A DNA stretch of 64,000 nucleotides from Minicystis rosea (GTDB taxonomy: Bacteria > Myxococcota_A > Polyangia > Polyangiales > Polyangiaceae): contig CP016211.1 in the NCBI GenBank assembly GCA_001931535.1, positions 9,594,377-9,658,376 on the forward strand, written 5' to 3'. The notes under the pieces are model-generated. The model made no database searches. It saw nothing but the letters and a program-made list of their open reading frames with translations, and had not been told where the DNA came from. The translations under genes were made by a program, and so were the position numbers. Position 1 is the first letter of the stretch, and each line of letters starts with the position of its first letter. This document shows, piece after piece, positions 20,693-28,480 of the stretch.

Positions 20693-21451
20693 TCACTCGA
20701 CGATGGTGCCGATCTCTTCGCCCTTGCACACGCGGAGGATGTTCCCGCGCGTCGTGAGCTTGAAGACCCGGATGGGCAGGCGATTCTCTCGGCACAGCGT
20801 CACGGCCGTCGAGTCCATCACGCCGATGCGATCGGCGAGGAACCGATCGTACGAGATGCGCGCGAACATCTGCGCGCCTTCGTGGCGAGCCGGATCGCGA
20901 TCGTAGATGCCCTCGACCTTCGTCGCCTTGAAGAGCGCCTCGGCGCCGATCTCGGCGGCACGCAGCGCCGCGGCGGTGTCCGTCGAGAAGAACGGGTTCC
21001 CCGTCCCGGCGGCGAAGATCACGATGTAGCCCTTCTCCAGGTGGCGCATCGCGCGCCGTCGGATGTAGGGCTCGGCGACCTGACGGATCTCGAGGGCCGT
21101 CATCACGCGCGTGGGCGCGCCGGCCTTCTCGAGCGCGTCTTGAAGCGCGAGGCCGTTGATCACGGTCGCGAGCATGCCCATGTAGTCGCTCTGAGAGCGA
21201 TCCATGCCGGCGCTCGCGCCCTTGAGGCCGCGGAAGATGTTGCCGCCGCCGACGACCACGCCGACCTCGACGCCGATGCGCCGCAGCTCGGCGACTTCGG
21301 CGGCGACACGCTGGAGTGTCTCCAGCCGTATCCCGAAGCCCCCGTCCTCGCCGCAGAGCGCTTCACCGCTCAGCTTGAGGAGGATGCGTCGGTACTTGAG
21401 ATCGGGATTGACCGGAGGCAGCGGGACGATGGAGTCGAGCTCGCGTCGCAC
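20693..21451 (-). CDS. pyrH: UMP kinase
   Basis: Phosphorylates UMP to UDP in pyrimidine nucleotide synthesis; hexameric amino-acid-kinase fold, usually GTP-activated and UTP-inhibited. The 252-residue protein has YRRILLKLSGEAL at the N-terminus, VVVGGGNIFRG, AAGTGNPFFSTDTAA and KATKVEGIYDRDP, which are characteristic. GTG 21451 is chosen because AGAGGG lies a few bases upstream; a TTG at 21487 is possible. Unlike many genomes, frr, tsf and rpsB are not next to it within view. It is divergent from rpoZ. Confidence 0.94.
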   Translation of the reverse strand: MRRELDSIVPLPPVNPDLKYRRILLKLSGEALCGEDGGFGIRLETLQRVAAEVAELRRIGVEVGVVVGGGNIFRGLKGASAGMDRSQSDYMGMLATVINGLALQDALEKAGAPTRVMTALEIRQVAEPYIRRRAMRHLEKGYIVIFAAGTGNPFFSTDTAAALRAAEIGAEALFKATKVEGIYDRDPARHEGAQMFARISYDRFLADRIGVMDSTAVTLCRENRLPIRVFKLTTRGNILRVCKGEEIGTIVE

Positions 21452-21672
21452 GCGGAGCCCTCTAGTCCCAGTGAGCTCCGGCCGCAATGCGACGCGGCGT
21501 ACGCTCGCTCATGAACTGCATGCCGGCTCACCATGAGAGCCCACCGGGCCGCCCAGCTCGGCCCGAGGTCGCGAGCAAGCGAGCCGACAGTGGCGAGATC
21601 CCGCGGGGATGTGACCTGGACACGCGGCTCGCTTGCCACGCGGGCCCGCTTTGGCTAGAAACTCCGACCCCT

Positions 21673-21912
21673 ATGGCCCGCGTCACCGTCGAAGATTGCC
21701 TGGAGCGCGAAGAGAACCGTTTCGCGCTGGTCGTGCTCGCCGCCAACCGTACCCGCCAGCTCATGCGCGGCAGCGAGGCGCTGGTGAAGACGAAGAACAA
21801 GCCGGCGGTGACCAGCCTCCGCGAGATCGCCGCGGGCAAGGTGCACTTCCACCGCAACTCGCACGAAGTCGTGAACGAGTGGGTGCGCCAGCAGCACGCC
21901 AGCCAGCGCTGA
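21673..21912 (+). CDS. rpoZ: DNA-directed RNA polymerase omega subunit
   Basis: A 79-residue omega subunit, which clamps the beta' C-terminus and helps RNA polymerase assembly. The N-terminus MARVTVEDCLEREENRFALV and the helix motif LAANRTRQL match the family, followed by the conserved NKPAVTSLREIAAGK. The tail is slightly longer and polar. It stands alone, divergent from pyrH, and its stop codon is followed immediately by a tandem array of 54-bp units. No gmk or spoT neighbour, the usual partners, is visible. Confidence 0.92.
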   Translation: MARVTVEDCLEREENRFALVVLAANRTRQLMRGSEALVKTKNKPAVTSLREIAAGKVHFHRNSHEVVNEWVRQQHASQR

Positions 21913-22195
21913 CGATGGGGCCGCAAGCGGCCCCAAACCCCGGGCCGGACGGGCCGGCCCTCATCACGATGGGGCCGCAGGCGGCCCCAAACCCCGGGCC
22001 GGGCGGGCCGGCCCTCATCACGATGGGGCCGCAAGCGGCCCCAAACCCCGGGCCGGACGGGCCGGCCCTCATCACGATGGGGCCGCAAGCGGCCCCAAAC
22101 CCCGGGCCGGACGGGCCGGCCCTCATCACGATGGGTGCGAAGTCCAATCCCCGGCCCTGATCATGATGGGTCCGTGAGCGGGCCCGAACCCCGAT
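21913..22195 (+). repeat. Tandem array of 54-bp double-hairpin units after rpoZ
   Basis: Four near-identical units start at 21913, 21967, 22021 and 22075, and two decayed ones follow to about 22195. Each has GGGGCCGC/GCGGCCCC, AAACCCC and GGGCCGG/CCGGCCC-type arms plus the linker CATCA. The first base of the array follows the rpoZ stop codon directly. Single units of the same core lie after alr and tssM. Confidence 0.93.
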
Positions 22196-22208
22196 CGAGG
22201 AGCGCTCG

Positions 22209-23099
22209 GTGAGCGCGAAGCGTCCTTCCATCCCGCGCGATCCCGTTGGGATCACGAGCGCCCCCAAACCGCGGGCTCGACGAGCGAAGCCCGATCGCGA
22301 GCTCGAAGCGGGCACCAGCGCCCACTACGACGATCCCGCGTACTACACCAAGACCTACAAAGGTCGCGTCGAGGACGTTCGCTACTACGTCGACCTCGCG
22401 GAGACCGTCGGTGGTCCGGTGCTCGAGTACGGCTGCGGCAACGGGCGCATCACGCTGCCCGTCGCGCGGGCGGGCGTCTCGATCGTGGGCGTCGATCTCT
22501 CGGCGCCCATGCTCGCCGATCTACGCGCGCGCCTCCGCGACGAGCCCGAGGAGGTGCGCGAGCGCGTCACCGTGCATCGCGGCGACATGCGCAGCTTCGA
22601 CGCGAAGCGCCGCTTTCCGCTCGTCATCTGCCCGTTCAACGCGTTCCTTCATCTCTACGAGCGGCGCGACGTCGAGCGCTTCCTCGCGCGCGTGCACGCG
22701 CACCTCGCCCCGCGCGGTGAGCTGGTCTTCGACATCTCCATCCCCGAGCCCGCGGAGCTCGCCCGCGATCCGGCGCGCGCCTTCAGCGCGCCGCGCTTCC
22801 GCTATCCCGATCGCGACGGGCGCCCCGGCCCGATGATCCGCTACACCGAGCGCTTCGACTACGATCGGCTGCGCCAGGTGCTCTTCGTGGCCATGGAGTT
22901 CACGCCGACCGACGGCAGCGAGCCGTGGATGACGCCGCTCGCGCACCGCCAGTTCCATCCGCAGGAGCTCGAAGCGCTGCTGCACTACAACGGCTTCTCC
23001 ATCGCAGAACGCTACGGTGATTTCTTCCGGAGCCCGCTCGCCGCCGACTCGCACCACATGATCGTCCATTGCCGACCACACCGCCGAGGGCGACGGTGA
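22209..23099 (+). CDS. Class I SAM-dependent methyltransferase
   Basis: A 296-residue predicted methyltransferase. Motif I VLEYGCGNGRI (about 75-85) binds S-adenosylmethionine, followed by GVDLSAPML (motif II acidic residue), RGDMRSF (motif III) and VICPFNAFLHL (motif IV region). About 40 basic, probably disordered residues precede the fold. The late RQFHPQELEALLHYNGF segment is typical of the UbiE/small-molecule group, but the substrate cannot be inferred. GTG 22209 is preceded by GAGGAG at about 8 bases. It lies between the repeat array and fur. Confidence 0.88.
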   Translation: MSAKRPSIPRDPVGITSAPKPRARRAKPDRELEAGTSAHYDDPAYYTKTYKGRVEDVRYYVDLAETVGGPVLEYGCGNGRITLPVARAGVSIVGVDLSAPMLADLRARLRDEPEEVRERVTVHRGDMRSFDAKRRFPLVICPFNAFLHLYERRDVERFLARVHAHLAPRGELVFDISIPEPAELARDPARAFSAPRFRYPDRDGRPGPMIRYTERFDYDRLRQVLFVAMEFTPTDGSEPWMTPLAHRQFHPQELEALLHYNGFSIAERYGDFFRSPLAADSHHMIVHCRPHRRGRR

Positions 23100-23179
23100 G
23101 ACTGGAAGGCACCCCGTAGGGTTCCGCTACGTACAGCAACCGCCTTGACGCCTTACGCACCGGACGGGATAAAGACTCC

Positions 23180-23686
23180 ATGACTGCCGGTGGGGCCGTT
23201 CACTCGCACGCGTCCGATCACGACAAGGTCGCCGTGGATCGCCTGCGTGCCCGCTTGAACACGTACATGGCGCAAAAGGGCCTGCGCTCGACCGCGCAGC
23301 GGCGGCTCATCGTCGACACGTTCTTCGAGGGCGCGTCGCACATGACCATCGAGGACCTGCTCAACGAGGTCCGGTCCCGCGACAAGGGCATCGGCTACGC
23401 GACCGTCTACCGCACGCTCAAGCTCCTGGCCGAGTGCGGCGTCGCCTCCGAGCGCCGTTTCGGCGACGGCCTGAGCCGCTACGAGCTCGCCGACGACGCG
23501 AGCGCCCACCACGATCATTTGATCTGCGTGAGCTGCGGGAAGATCGTCGAGTTCGAGGAGCCGCGCATCGAGACCCTCCAAGAAGAGGTCGCCGCGCGCT
23601 ACGGCTTCGCCATCACCTCGCACAAGCACGAGATGTACGGCACCTGTCCCGACTGCCTCGCGCAGTCTCCGTCACGCGGGCGCTGA
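23180..23686 (+). CDS. Fur family metalloregulator
   Basis: A 168-residue transcriptional regulator of the Fur/PerR/Zur family. The winged-helix part contains GLRSTAQRRLIVD and the recognition helix region GYATVYRTLKLL. The dimerisation domain has the metal-binding HHDHLICVSCGKIVEF with its CxxC, and ends with a second CPDC. Both CxxC pairs for structural zinc are present. The HHDH stretch fits iron-sensing Fur, but PerR or Zur cannot be excluded. The ATG is well placed, 80 bases after the methyltransferase gene. I saw no obvious Fur box upstream. Confidence 0.92.
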   Translation: MTAGGAVHSHASDHDKVAVDRLRARLNTYMAQKGLRSTAQRRLIVDTFFEGASHMTIEDLLNEVRSRDKGIGYATVYRTLKLLAECGVASERRFGDGLSRYELADDASAHHDHLICVSCGKIVEFEEPRIETLQEEVAARYGFAITSHKHEMYGTCPDCLAQSPSRGR

Positions 23687-23853
23687 ACGACGGGCCGCGA
23701 GCCGCGCACGCGAAATCCCAGCACCGTACGCACGCGAGCGCTCCTCGATCACGGTGGTGCGGGGCTCGATCGGACGACGTCGCGAGCGCAGCGAGGGAGA
23801 GCGAGCTCGATCGACGAGACGATGCGCGGCTCTCCGCAGTCGTCCGTTGGCGC

Positions 23854-24614
23854 CTACAGCACCAAGTGCCAGCGCACGTCGGGGGTGACCTCGAGGTGGA
23901 AGTGGTTCCGGTGCGCGCGATCGTAGTTGGGCGTGAGGATGGCCGTGAAGAAGTGCTGATCGGCCGCCTCGCAGGCGATGGATCGGATCTCCCGCGCCGC
24001 CGCCGTCGCCGGGAACGGAGGCGCCGCGCCCGCGCCGCACACCGGCGCGCCGACGCGACCGTGGAAGTCGCGCTCGACGTCGAGCCACGTCCGCTCCTTC
24101 TCGCCGGAGGCGAGGCGCTTGCCGAGGCGGGCCACGTCGATGGCGAGCCCACCCGCATGACGCTTGCCGTCGCCGTCGCCGAGCTGCTTCGCGCTCGCGG
24201 GGCGCCACGCGGAGAAGATGCGCACCTCCTCGATGTCGTGCGCCCGGAGCACGCGGCTGAAATCGGAGAGCGCGAGCACGAGTCGGCAATCGAACACGTC
24301 GTACGGCCCCGTCTCGCGCACGTGCTGGGGGGCTTCCGTGCGGTAAATCACGCCGCCCACGTCTTTCGGCAGACGTACGGGGATGCGCACACCGGGCGCG
24401 CCGGCAGGCCCCGAGACGGGCGTGAAGGCGATGCCGCGCCGCCCGAGCTCCGCCGTGCACGCGGCGGCCTCCATCGCGGCATAGCGGGTACAAGCGTGCT
24501 TTTCCCAGTCCGGATGAAACCGCGCCCGGTTGTGGCGCCGCGCCTCGGCCTCACCCCCGCGAGGGTCGTCGCGGCGGCGAGCGCGAGCGCAAGCGCGGGT
24601 GCGGGGAGTCGCAT
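23854..24614 (-). pseudogene. Extensin-like C-terminal domain protein, frameshifted near the start
   Basis: Most of the gene (residues after about 20) is intact in one frame and reads as an extensin-like (DUF-type, peptidoglycan-associated) secreted domain, with CTRYAAMEAA, ARLGKRLASG, FHGRVGAPVCG and the end HRNHFHLEV. That frame has no sensible start. A perfect signal peptide, MRLPAPALALALAAATTLAG, begins at ATG 24614 in another frame. One extra G in the five-G run (plus-strand CCCCC 24554-24558) would join them as ...TTLAG-GEAEARRHNRARF. So either the gene is disabled by a one-base deletion or the sequence carries a homopolymer error. It is divergent from hrcA. Confidence 0.75.
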
Positions 24615-24703
24615 GGGATGCCCGGGCAAAACCGTTCCTCCTCGGATTTGACCACGAATCCGAGCCGGAATACAAAAAAGACGAGGCTCTCTCGTTTCGC
24701 ACC

Positions 24704-25747
24704 ATGAGCGACCTTCCGCAACGCAATCGCAAGATCCTCTTCGCCGTCGTGACGGAGTTCATCGCGTCGGGCGCGCCCGTCGGGAGTCGCACGCTGGCCC
24801 GCAAATACGGGCTCGATCTCTCGGCCGCCTCGATCCGCAACGTCCTGGCCGACCTCGAGGAAGGCGGTTACCTCAAGCAGCCGCACACCTCGGCCGGGCG
24901 TGTTCCCACGGATCGCGCGCTCCGCGTCTTCATCGACACGCTCATGGAGATCCGCGCCGTCACGCCCGAGGATCTGCGGGAGATGGGCGCGCGCTTCGCC
25001 GAGGTCCATGCGCGCGGAGAGGATCCGCTGCGCGCCGCCGGCCGCTACTTGTCGGAGGTCTCCGGCGCCGCGGCCGTCGTCGCCGCGCCGAAGAAGGAGC
25101 TGCGATCGCTGGCCCAGCTCCGCTTCATCCCCACGCGCCCCGGCCAGCTCCTCGCGGTGCTCGTCTTCAACGACGGCTCGGTGGAGAACCGCTTCGTCGG
25201 CGTCGAGAGCCCCATCAACGACGCCGAGCTCACGCGCATCCACAACCTCCTCGCCGACGTCATCGAGGGCCGCTCGCTCGGGGAGGTGCGCGATCTCTTC
25301 GCCCGCCGCCTCGCCGACGATCGCGTCGCCTTCGACGCCCTCCGCCGCCGCGCCTTCGAGCTCGGGAGCCGTGCCATCCCCGACGTGGGGAGCCGCGAGG
25401 ACGTCGTGATCGAAGGCCAAGCCCGCCTCATCGACCTGCCCGAGTACACCGACGTGGCCAAGCTGAAGAAGCTCGTCCTCGCCCTCGAAGAGCGCGAAGA
25501 GCTGGTCGGCCTGCTCGATCGAACCCTCGCCGCCGGCGCCGTCACGGTCTTCGTCGGCAGCGAGACGGGCGAGCTCGGCGGCGGCGAGCTGAGCCTCGTG
25601 CTCGCGCCCTACGCCGACCACGGCCGCGTGGCCGGCACCGTCGGCGTCATCGGCCCGACGCGAATGGACTACGCCAAGCTGATGCCGCTCGTCGACGCCA
25701 CCGCCTCCGCGCTCAGCGCCGCGCTCGCCCGCGGCAGCAAAGGCTGA
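24704..25747 (+). CDS. hrcA: Heat-inducible transcription repressor HrcA
   Basis: HrcA represses class I heat-shock genes (groESL, dnaK operon) by binding CIRCE elements. The 347-residue protein has the N-terminal winged helix with SGAPVGSRTLARKYGLDLS and ASIRNVLADLEEGGYL, then PHTSAGRVPTDRALRVFID, the classic HrcA signature. The GAF-like C-terminal dimerisation domain includes LIDLPEYTDV and ends in VIGPTRMDYAKLMPLVDAT. Neither grpE, dnaK nor dnaJ follows it here, and I see no CIRCE inverted repeat upstream. It converges on a pseudouridine synthase gene across three palindromes. Confidence 0.95.
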   Translation: MSDLPQRNRKILFAVVTEFIASGAPVGSRTLARKYGLDLSAASIRNVLADLEEGGYLKQPHTSAGRVPTDRALRVFIDTLMEIRAVTPEDLREMGARFAEVHARGEDPLRAAGRYLSEVSGAAAVVAAPKKELRSLAQLRFIPTRPGQLLAVLVFNDGSVENRFVGVESPINDAELTRIHNLLADVIEGRSLGEVRDLFARRLADDRVAFDALRRRAFELGSRAIPDVGSREDVVIEGQARLIDLPEYTDVAKLKKLVLALEEREELVGLLDRTLAAGAVTVFVGSETGELGGGELSLVLAPYADHGRVAGTVGVIGPTRMDYAKLMPLVDATASALSAALARGSKG

Positions 25748-25765
25748 CACCGCGGCGGGCCGACA

Positions 25766-25908
25766 ATCGTTTGAGGTCAAACGATCATCGGCTGCCGTCA
25801 CCCGTCACGCCGATCGTTTGAGGTCAAACGATCGGCCGCCGTCCTCTTCACCGTCGCCCGAGACGGCGACCGCCGACCGTCAGGCCGATCGTTGGAGCTC
25901 CAACGATC
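25766..25908. repeat. Three related palindromes between convergent genes
   Basis: ATCGTTTGA-GG-TCAAACGAT (25766-25785), a longer copy of the same at 25810-25835, and GATCGTTGGAG/CTCCAACGATC (25887-25908). The third differs from the others at paired positions in both arms, so the fold is preserved. The last palindrome ends on the final base of the neighbouring stop codon. They probably act as bidirectional terminators or protein-binding sites. Confidence 0.85.
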
Positions 25909-26960
25909 TACCGTCGCAGGCGGGCCAGCGTCTCTTGGAAGTCGGCGGGCGGCGCGTCTTCGAAGAGCATCGGGCGGCCGTCGACCGGGTGCTCGAAGCC
26001 GAGCTCCGCGGCGTGCAGCATGAGGCGCGGCGCGGGGATGAGCGTGCCGCGGAAGTTCCGCACGTAGACCGTCTCGCCGAGCAGCGGGTGGCCGCGCTCG
26101 GAGAGGTGGATCCGGATCTGGTGCGTCCGCCCCGTCTCCAGGCGGCAGCCGATGAGCGTCGCGCCCGCGAGCCGCTCCACGCGCTCGACGTGCGTCACCG
26201 CCACTTGCCCGGCGCGCAGGTTGTCCGGCACGGAGCCGCGCAGGCCGTCGCCGCGATCCTCGACGAGGTGCGTCCGGATCGTGGCCGGGGCCACGTCGCC
26301 GTGCGCGATCGCCAAGTAGCGCCGCCGCATCGTGTGGAAGCGGAGCTGGTTGCCGAGGTGCTTCTTCGCCGCGAACGTGCGGGAGAAAACGAGCAGCCCG
26401 CTCGTCACCTTGTCGAGCCGCTGCACCACGCCGAGGGGCGCGCGCCCGCGGATGGAGTCGCGCTTGGCCACCACGTCGCGCACGAGCGCGTCCAGCGTGA
26501 GCTCGTCCGGCTCCTCGTCGCCGAAGGGGATGGTGCTGATCCCCGCGGGCTTGCGCACCACGACGACGGCCGGGTCCATGTAGACGATGAGGTTCGCACC
26601 CAGGTCGTGCGCCCGGGCGGCGCGGGGACGCCGTGCGCGCATGTGCAGGGTCAGCGTGCCGCCGGCCCGGACCTTCCTGGTGGTGTCGGTGATCACTTCG
26701 CCCGCGATCCGGATCTTCCCGGTCTCGATGAGCTTGCGCGCCTCGGACCAGGGCACGTCGTCGAGGAGCGCGCGCACCACCCCGTCGAGCGGGCGGCCGT
26801 GGAGCGCCTCGGGGATCATGAAGGTGCGGTCGGGGGTCTCTTCTGCCGGAGAAGCCTGGACGTCGGCGGGCTTGCTCGCGGCAGTGCGGCGCGCGGGCGC
26901 GCCGGTTGTGCGGACGGAGGCGGACGAACGAGCGTTTTTTTGTTGGCGAGGCGGGGTCAT
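25908..26960 (-). CDS. RluA-family RNA pseudouridine synthase with S4 domain
   Basis: Converts specific uridines of rRNA (or tRNA) to pseudouridine. The 350-residue protein has a disordered basic N-terminus and an S4 RNA-binding domain (about 55-110, with GRPLDGVVRALL and EARKLIETGKI). The catalytic domain contains the aspartate motif VQRLDKVTSGLLVF (about 177-190), RRRYLA and the RTHQIRIHL and HPLLGE blocks. The usual His before RLD is Gln here. The ATG at 26960 gives a full-length RluC/RluD-type protein. It may act on 23S rRNA, but the target cannot be read from sequence. Confidence 0.9.
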   Translation of the reverse strand: MTPPRQQKNARSSASVRTTGAPARRTAASKPADVQASPAEETPDRTFMIPEALHGRPLDGVVRALLDDVPWSEARKLIETGKIRIAGEVITDTTRKVRAGGTLTLHMRARRPRAARAHDLGANLIVYMDPAVVVVRKPAGISTIPFGDEEPDELTLDALVRDVVAKRDSIRGRAPLGVVQRLDKVTSGLLVFSRTFAAKKHLGNQLRFHTMRRRYLAIAHGDVAPATIRTHLVEDRGDGLRGSVPDNLRAGQVAVTHVERVERLAGATLIGCRLETGRTHQIRIHLSERGHPLLGETVYVRNFRGTLIPAPRLMLHAAELGFEHPVDGRPMLFEDAPPADFQETLARLRR

Positions 26961-26994
26961 GCGTTCCGTATCGGCTGGTGAAACATCCGCGATG

Positions 26995-27023
26995 TTGACA
27001 CATTGCGCGCGCGAGCCCGAAGA
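26995..27023 (+). promoter_or_regulatory. Possible promoter upstream of the receiver-protein gene
   Basis: A perfect TTGACA hexamer lies at 26995-27000, followed after 17-19 bases by weak -10 candidates (CGAAGA, AAGATA). The position, about 160-180 bases before the receiver-protein start, is acceptable, but the -10 match is poor. Confidence 0.3.
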
Positions 27024-27182
27024 TACGGCTACCCGTCTACTCGGGGCTCGGGTCCGGGGCACTGAAACACGCTCTGGAGCGAGCCGATCGCGGTCCGTAC
27101 ACCTGGACCGCGACCGCGACCGTGCCCCAGCGCATCGGGATTGCCCGAGGCGCTCGCAGCAGAACACAAGGAGACCTCTTCC

Positions 27183-28091
27183 GTGGCCAGCACCCTCCTC
27201 GCCGTCGACGACAGCGTGACCATGCGCAAGGTTCTGGAGATCACCTTCGCGGGTCCGGACTTCCGCGTCGTCACGGCGAACAGCCCGGACGCGGCGCTGC
27301 AGAAGCTCAAGACCGACAAGTTCGATCTCGTGATCGCCGACCTGTCGCTCGAGCCGAACGGCTACGACCTCTGCAAGGCCGTCAAGAAGGCGTCCCCGAC
27401 GACGCCGGTCCTGCTGCTCTCGTCGAAGCAGAACGCCTACGACGCTGCCAAGGGCAGCGCTGCGCAGGCCGACGAGCACATGGACAAGCCCTTCGACACG
27501 CAGCAGATGATCGACAAGGTCAAGAAGCTGCTGGCCGCCGGCCCCACCGCCGCCGCTCCGAAGCCCGTCGAGAAGTCGCCCGTCGCCAGCGCGCCGACGA
27601 CGCCCTCGATGCAGGCGCCGGTCGTCGCCGCGGCCACCGCCGCCCTGAAGCCGGCCGCACCGGCCGCCGCCGCTCCGCCGGCCGCACCGGCTGCCGCCGC
27701 CGCTCCGCCGGTGCAGCGGGCCAAGACGCTCATCTACAATCCGCCGGCCGGCGCGGGCATCGTTCCGCCGAACGCGCAGCGCGCCCCCGCGCCGCCGACG
27801 CCGGTCTCCGGTCTGCCGCTCCAGTCGCGCACGCTCGCGCTCGATCCGAAGGAGATCACGCCGGCCCCCGCGATCGCGGCCCCGCCCACCGTCGCGGCCG
27901 GCATCGCTCCGGCCGCCGCGCTGGTGAACGGTCACCTCCAGGCCAAGCTGGAGCAGATCGGCCTGACGCCCGCGCAGGTCGACGCCGTCGCCGCGCTCTC
28001 GCGCGAGGTCGTCGAGCGCGTGGTCTGGGAGGTCGTCCCCGTCCTCGCCGAGACGATGATCAAGGAAGAGCTCGCCCGCCTGACCAAGTGA
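27183..28091 (+). CDS. Response-regulator receiver protein with Ala/Pro-rich linker and C-terminal helical tail
   Basis: A 302-residue protein with an N-terminal CheY-like receiver: acidic pair Asp9-Asp10, phospho-acceptor Asp53 (VIADLSL), Ser/Thr site LLLSS and the Lys of MDKPFD. There is no DNA-binding output domain. Instead a long Ala/Pro-rich linker (about 130-245) leads to a helical tail with LSREVVERVVWEVVPVLAE and KEELARLTK. This receiver-linker-tail layout recalls myxobacterial polarity and motility regulators such as RomR or FrzS in organisation, though I do not claim orthology. GTG 27183 has AAGGAG at 8 bases. It is monocistronic. Confidence 0.85.
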   Translation: MASTLLAVDDSVTMRKVLEITFAGPDFRVVTANSPDAALQKLKTDKFDLVIADLSLEPNGYDLCKAVKKASPTTPVLLLSSKQNAYDAAKGSAAQADEHMDKPFDTQQMIDKVKKLLAAGPTAAAPKPVEKSPVASAPTTPSMQAPVVAAATAALKPAAPAAAAPPAAPAAAAAPPVQRAKTLIYNPPAGAGIVPPNAQRAPAPPTPVSGLPLQSRTLALDPKEITPAPAIAAPPTVAAGIAPAAALVNGHLQAKLEQIGLTPAQVDAVAALSREVVERVVWEVVPVLAETMIKEELARLTK

Positions 28092-28156
28092 TCGGCCACC
28101 GCGGCCGGTCCACGCTTCGCCCAGCGCACGGTCCTCCTTCACCGTGCGCGCTCCTC

Positions 28157-28480
28157 TCGCCGCGCTCCTCCTCGACAGCATCGCCACCGCGCACATGACG
28201 AGCTTCAGGCGCGCGGGCGCTTGCTCGCTTCGTCGTCCGTCGACCACCGCCGCGCGCGCCTCGCTCGCCGCGCTCCTCCTCGACAGCATCGCCGCCGCGC
28301 ACCTGACGAGCTTCAGGCGCGCGACGCACGCTTGCTTCCCTCGACCACCGTCGCTCGCCGTGCTCCGCGCCACCGCGCACCGAACGAGCTTCGGGCGCAC
28401 GAACACACGCGGCGCACGACCTCCTGACGAGCTCCGGGCGCGTGCATACAGCCGCCACGCTCCTGACGAGCTCCGGGCGC
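28157..28480. repeat. Degenerate repeats built on a CCTGACGAGCTTCAGG palindrome
   Basis: A 58-base block at 28157-28214 recurs at 28265-28322 with two mismatches. The core TGACGAGCTYCRGG appears five times (28196, 28304, 28384 with one change, 28425 and 28464). The core is an inverted repeat (CCTGA/TCAGG around CGAGCT) flanked by GCGC. No coding frame runs convincingly through it. Confidence 0.75.

Noticed and set aside
21913..22128. Repeat array considered as a coding repeat region (frames on both strands are open)
   Set aside because: The frame stays open only because the 54-base unit is a multiple of three; the predicted peptide merely repeats the palindromic DNA and lacks start signals.
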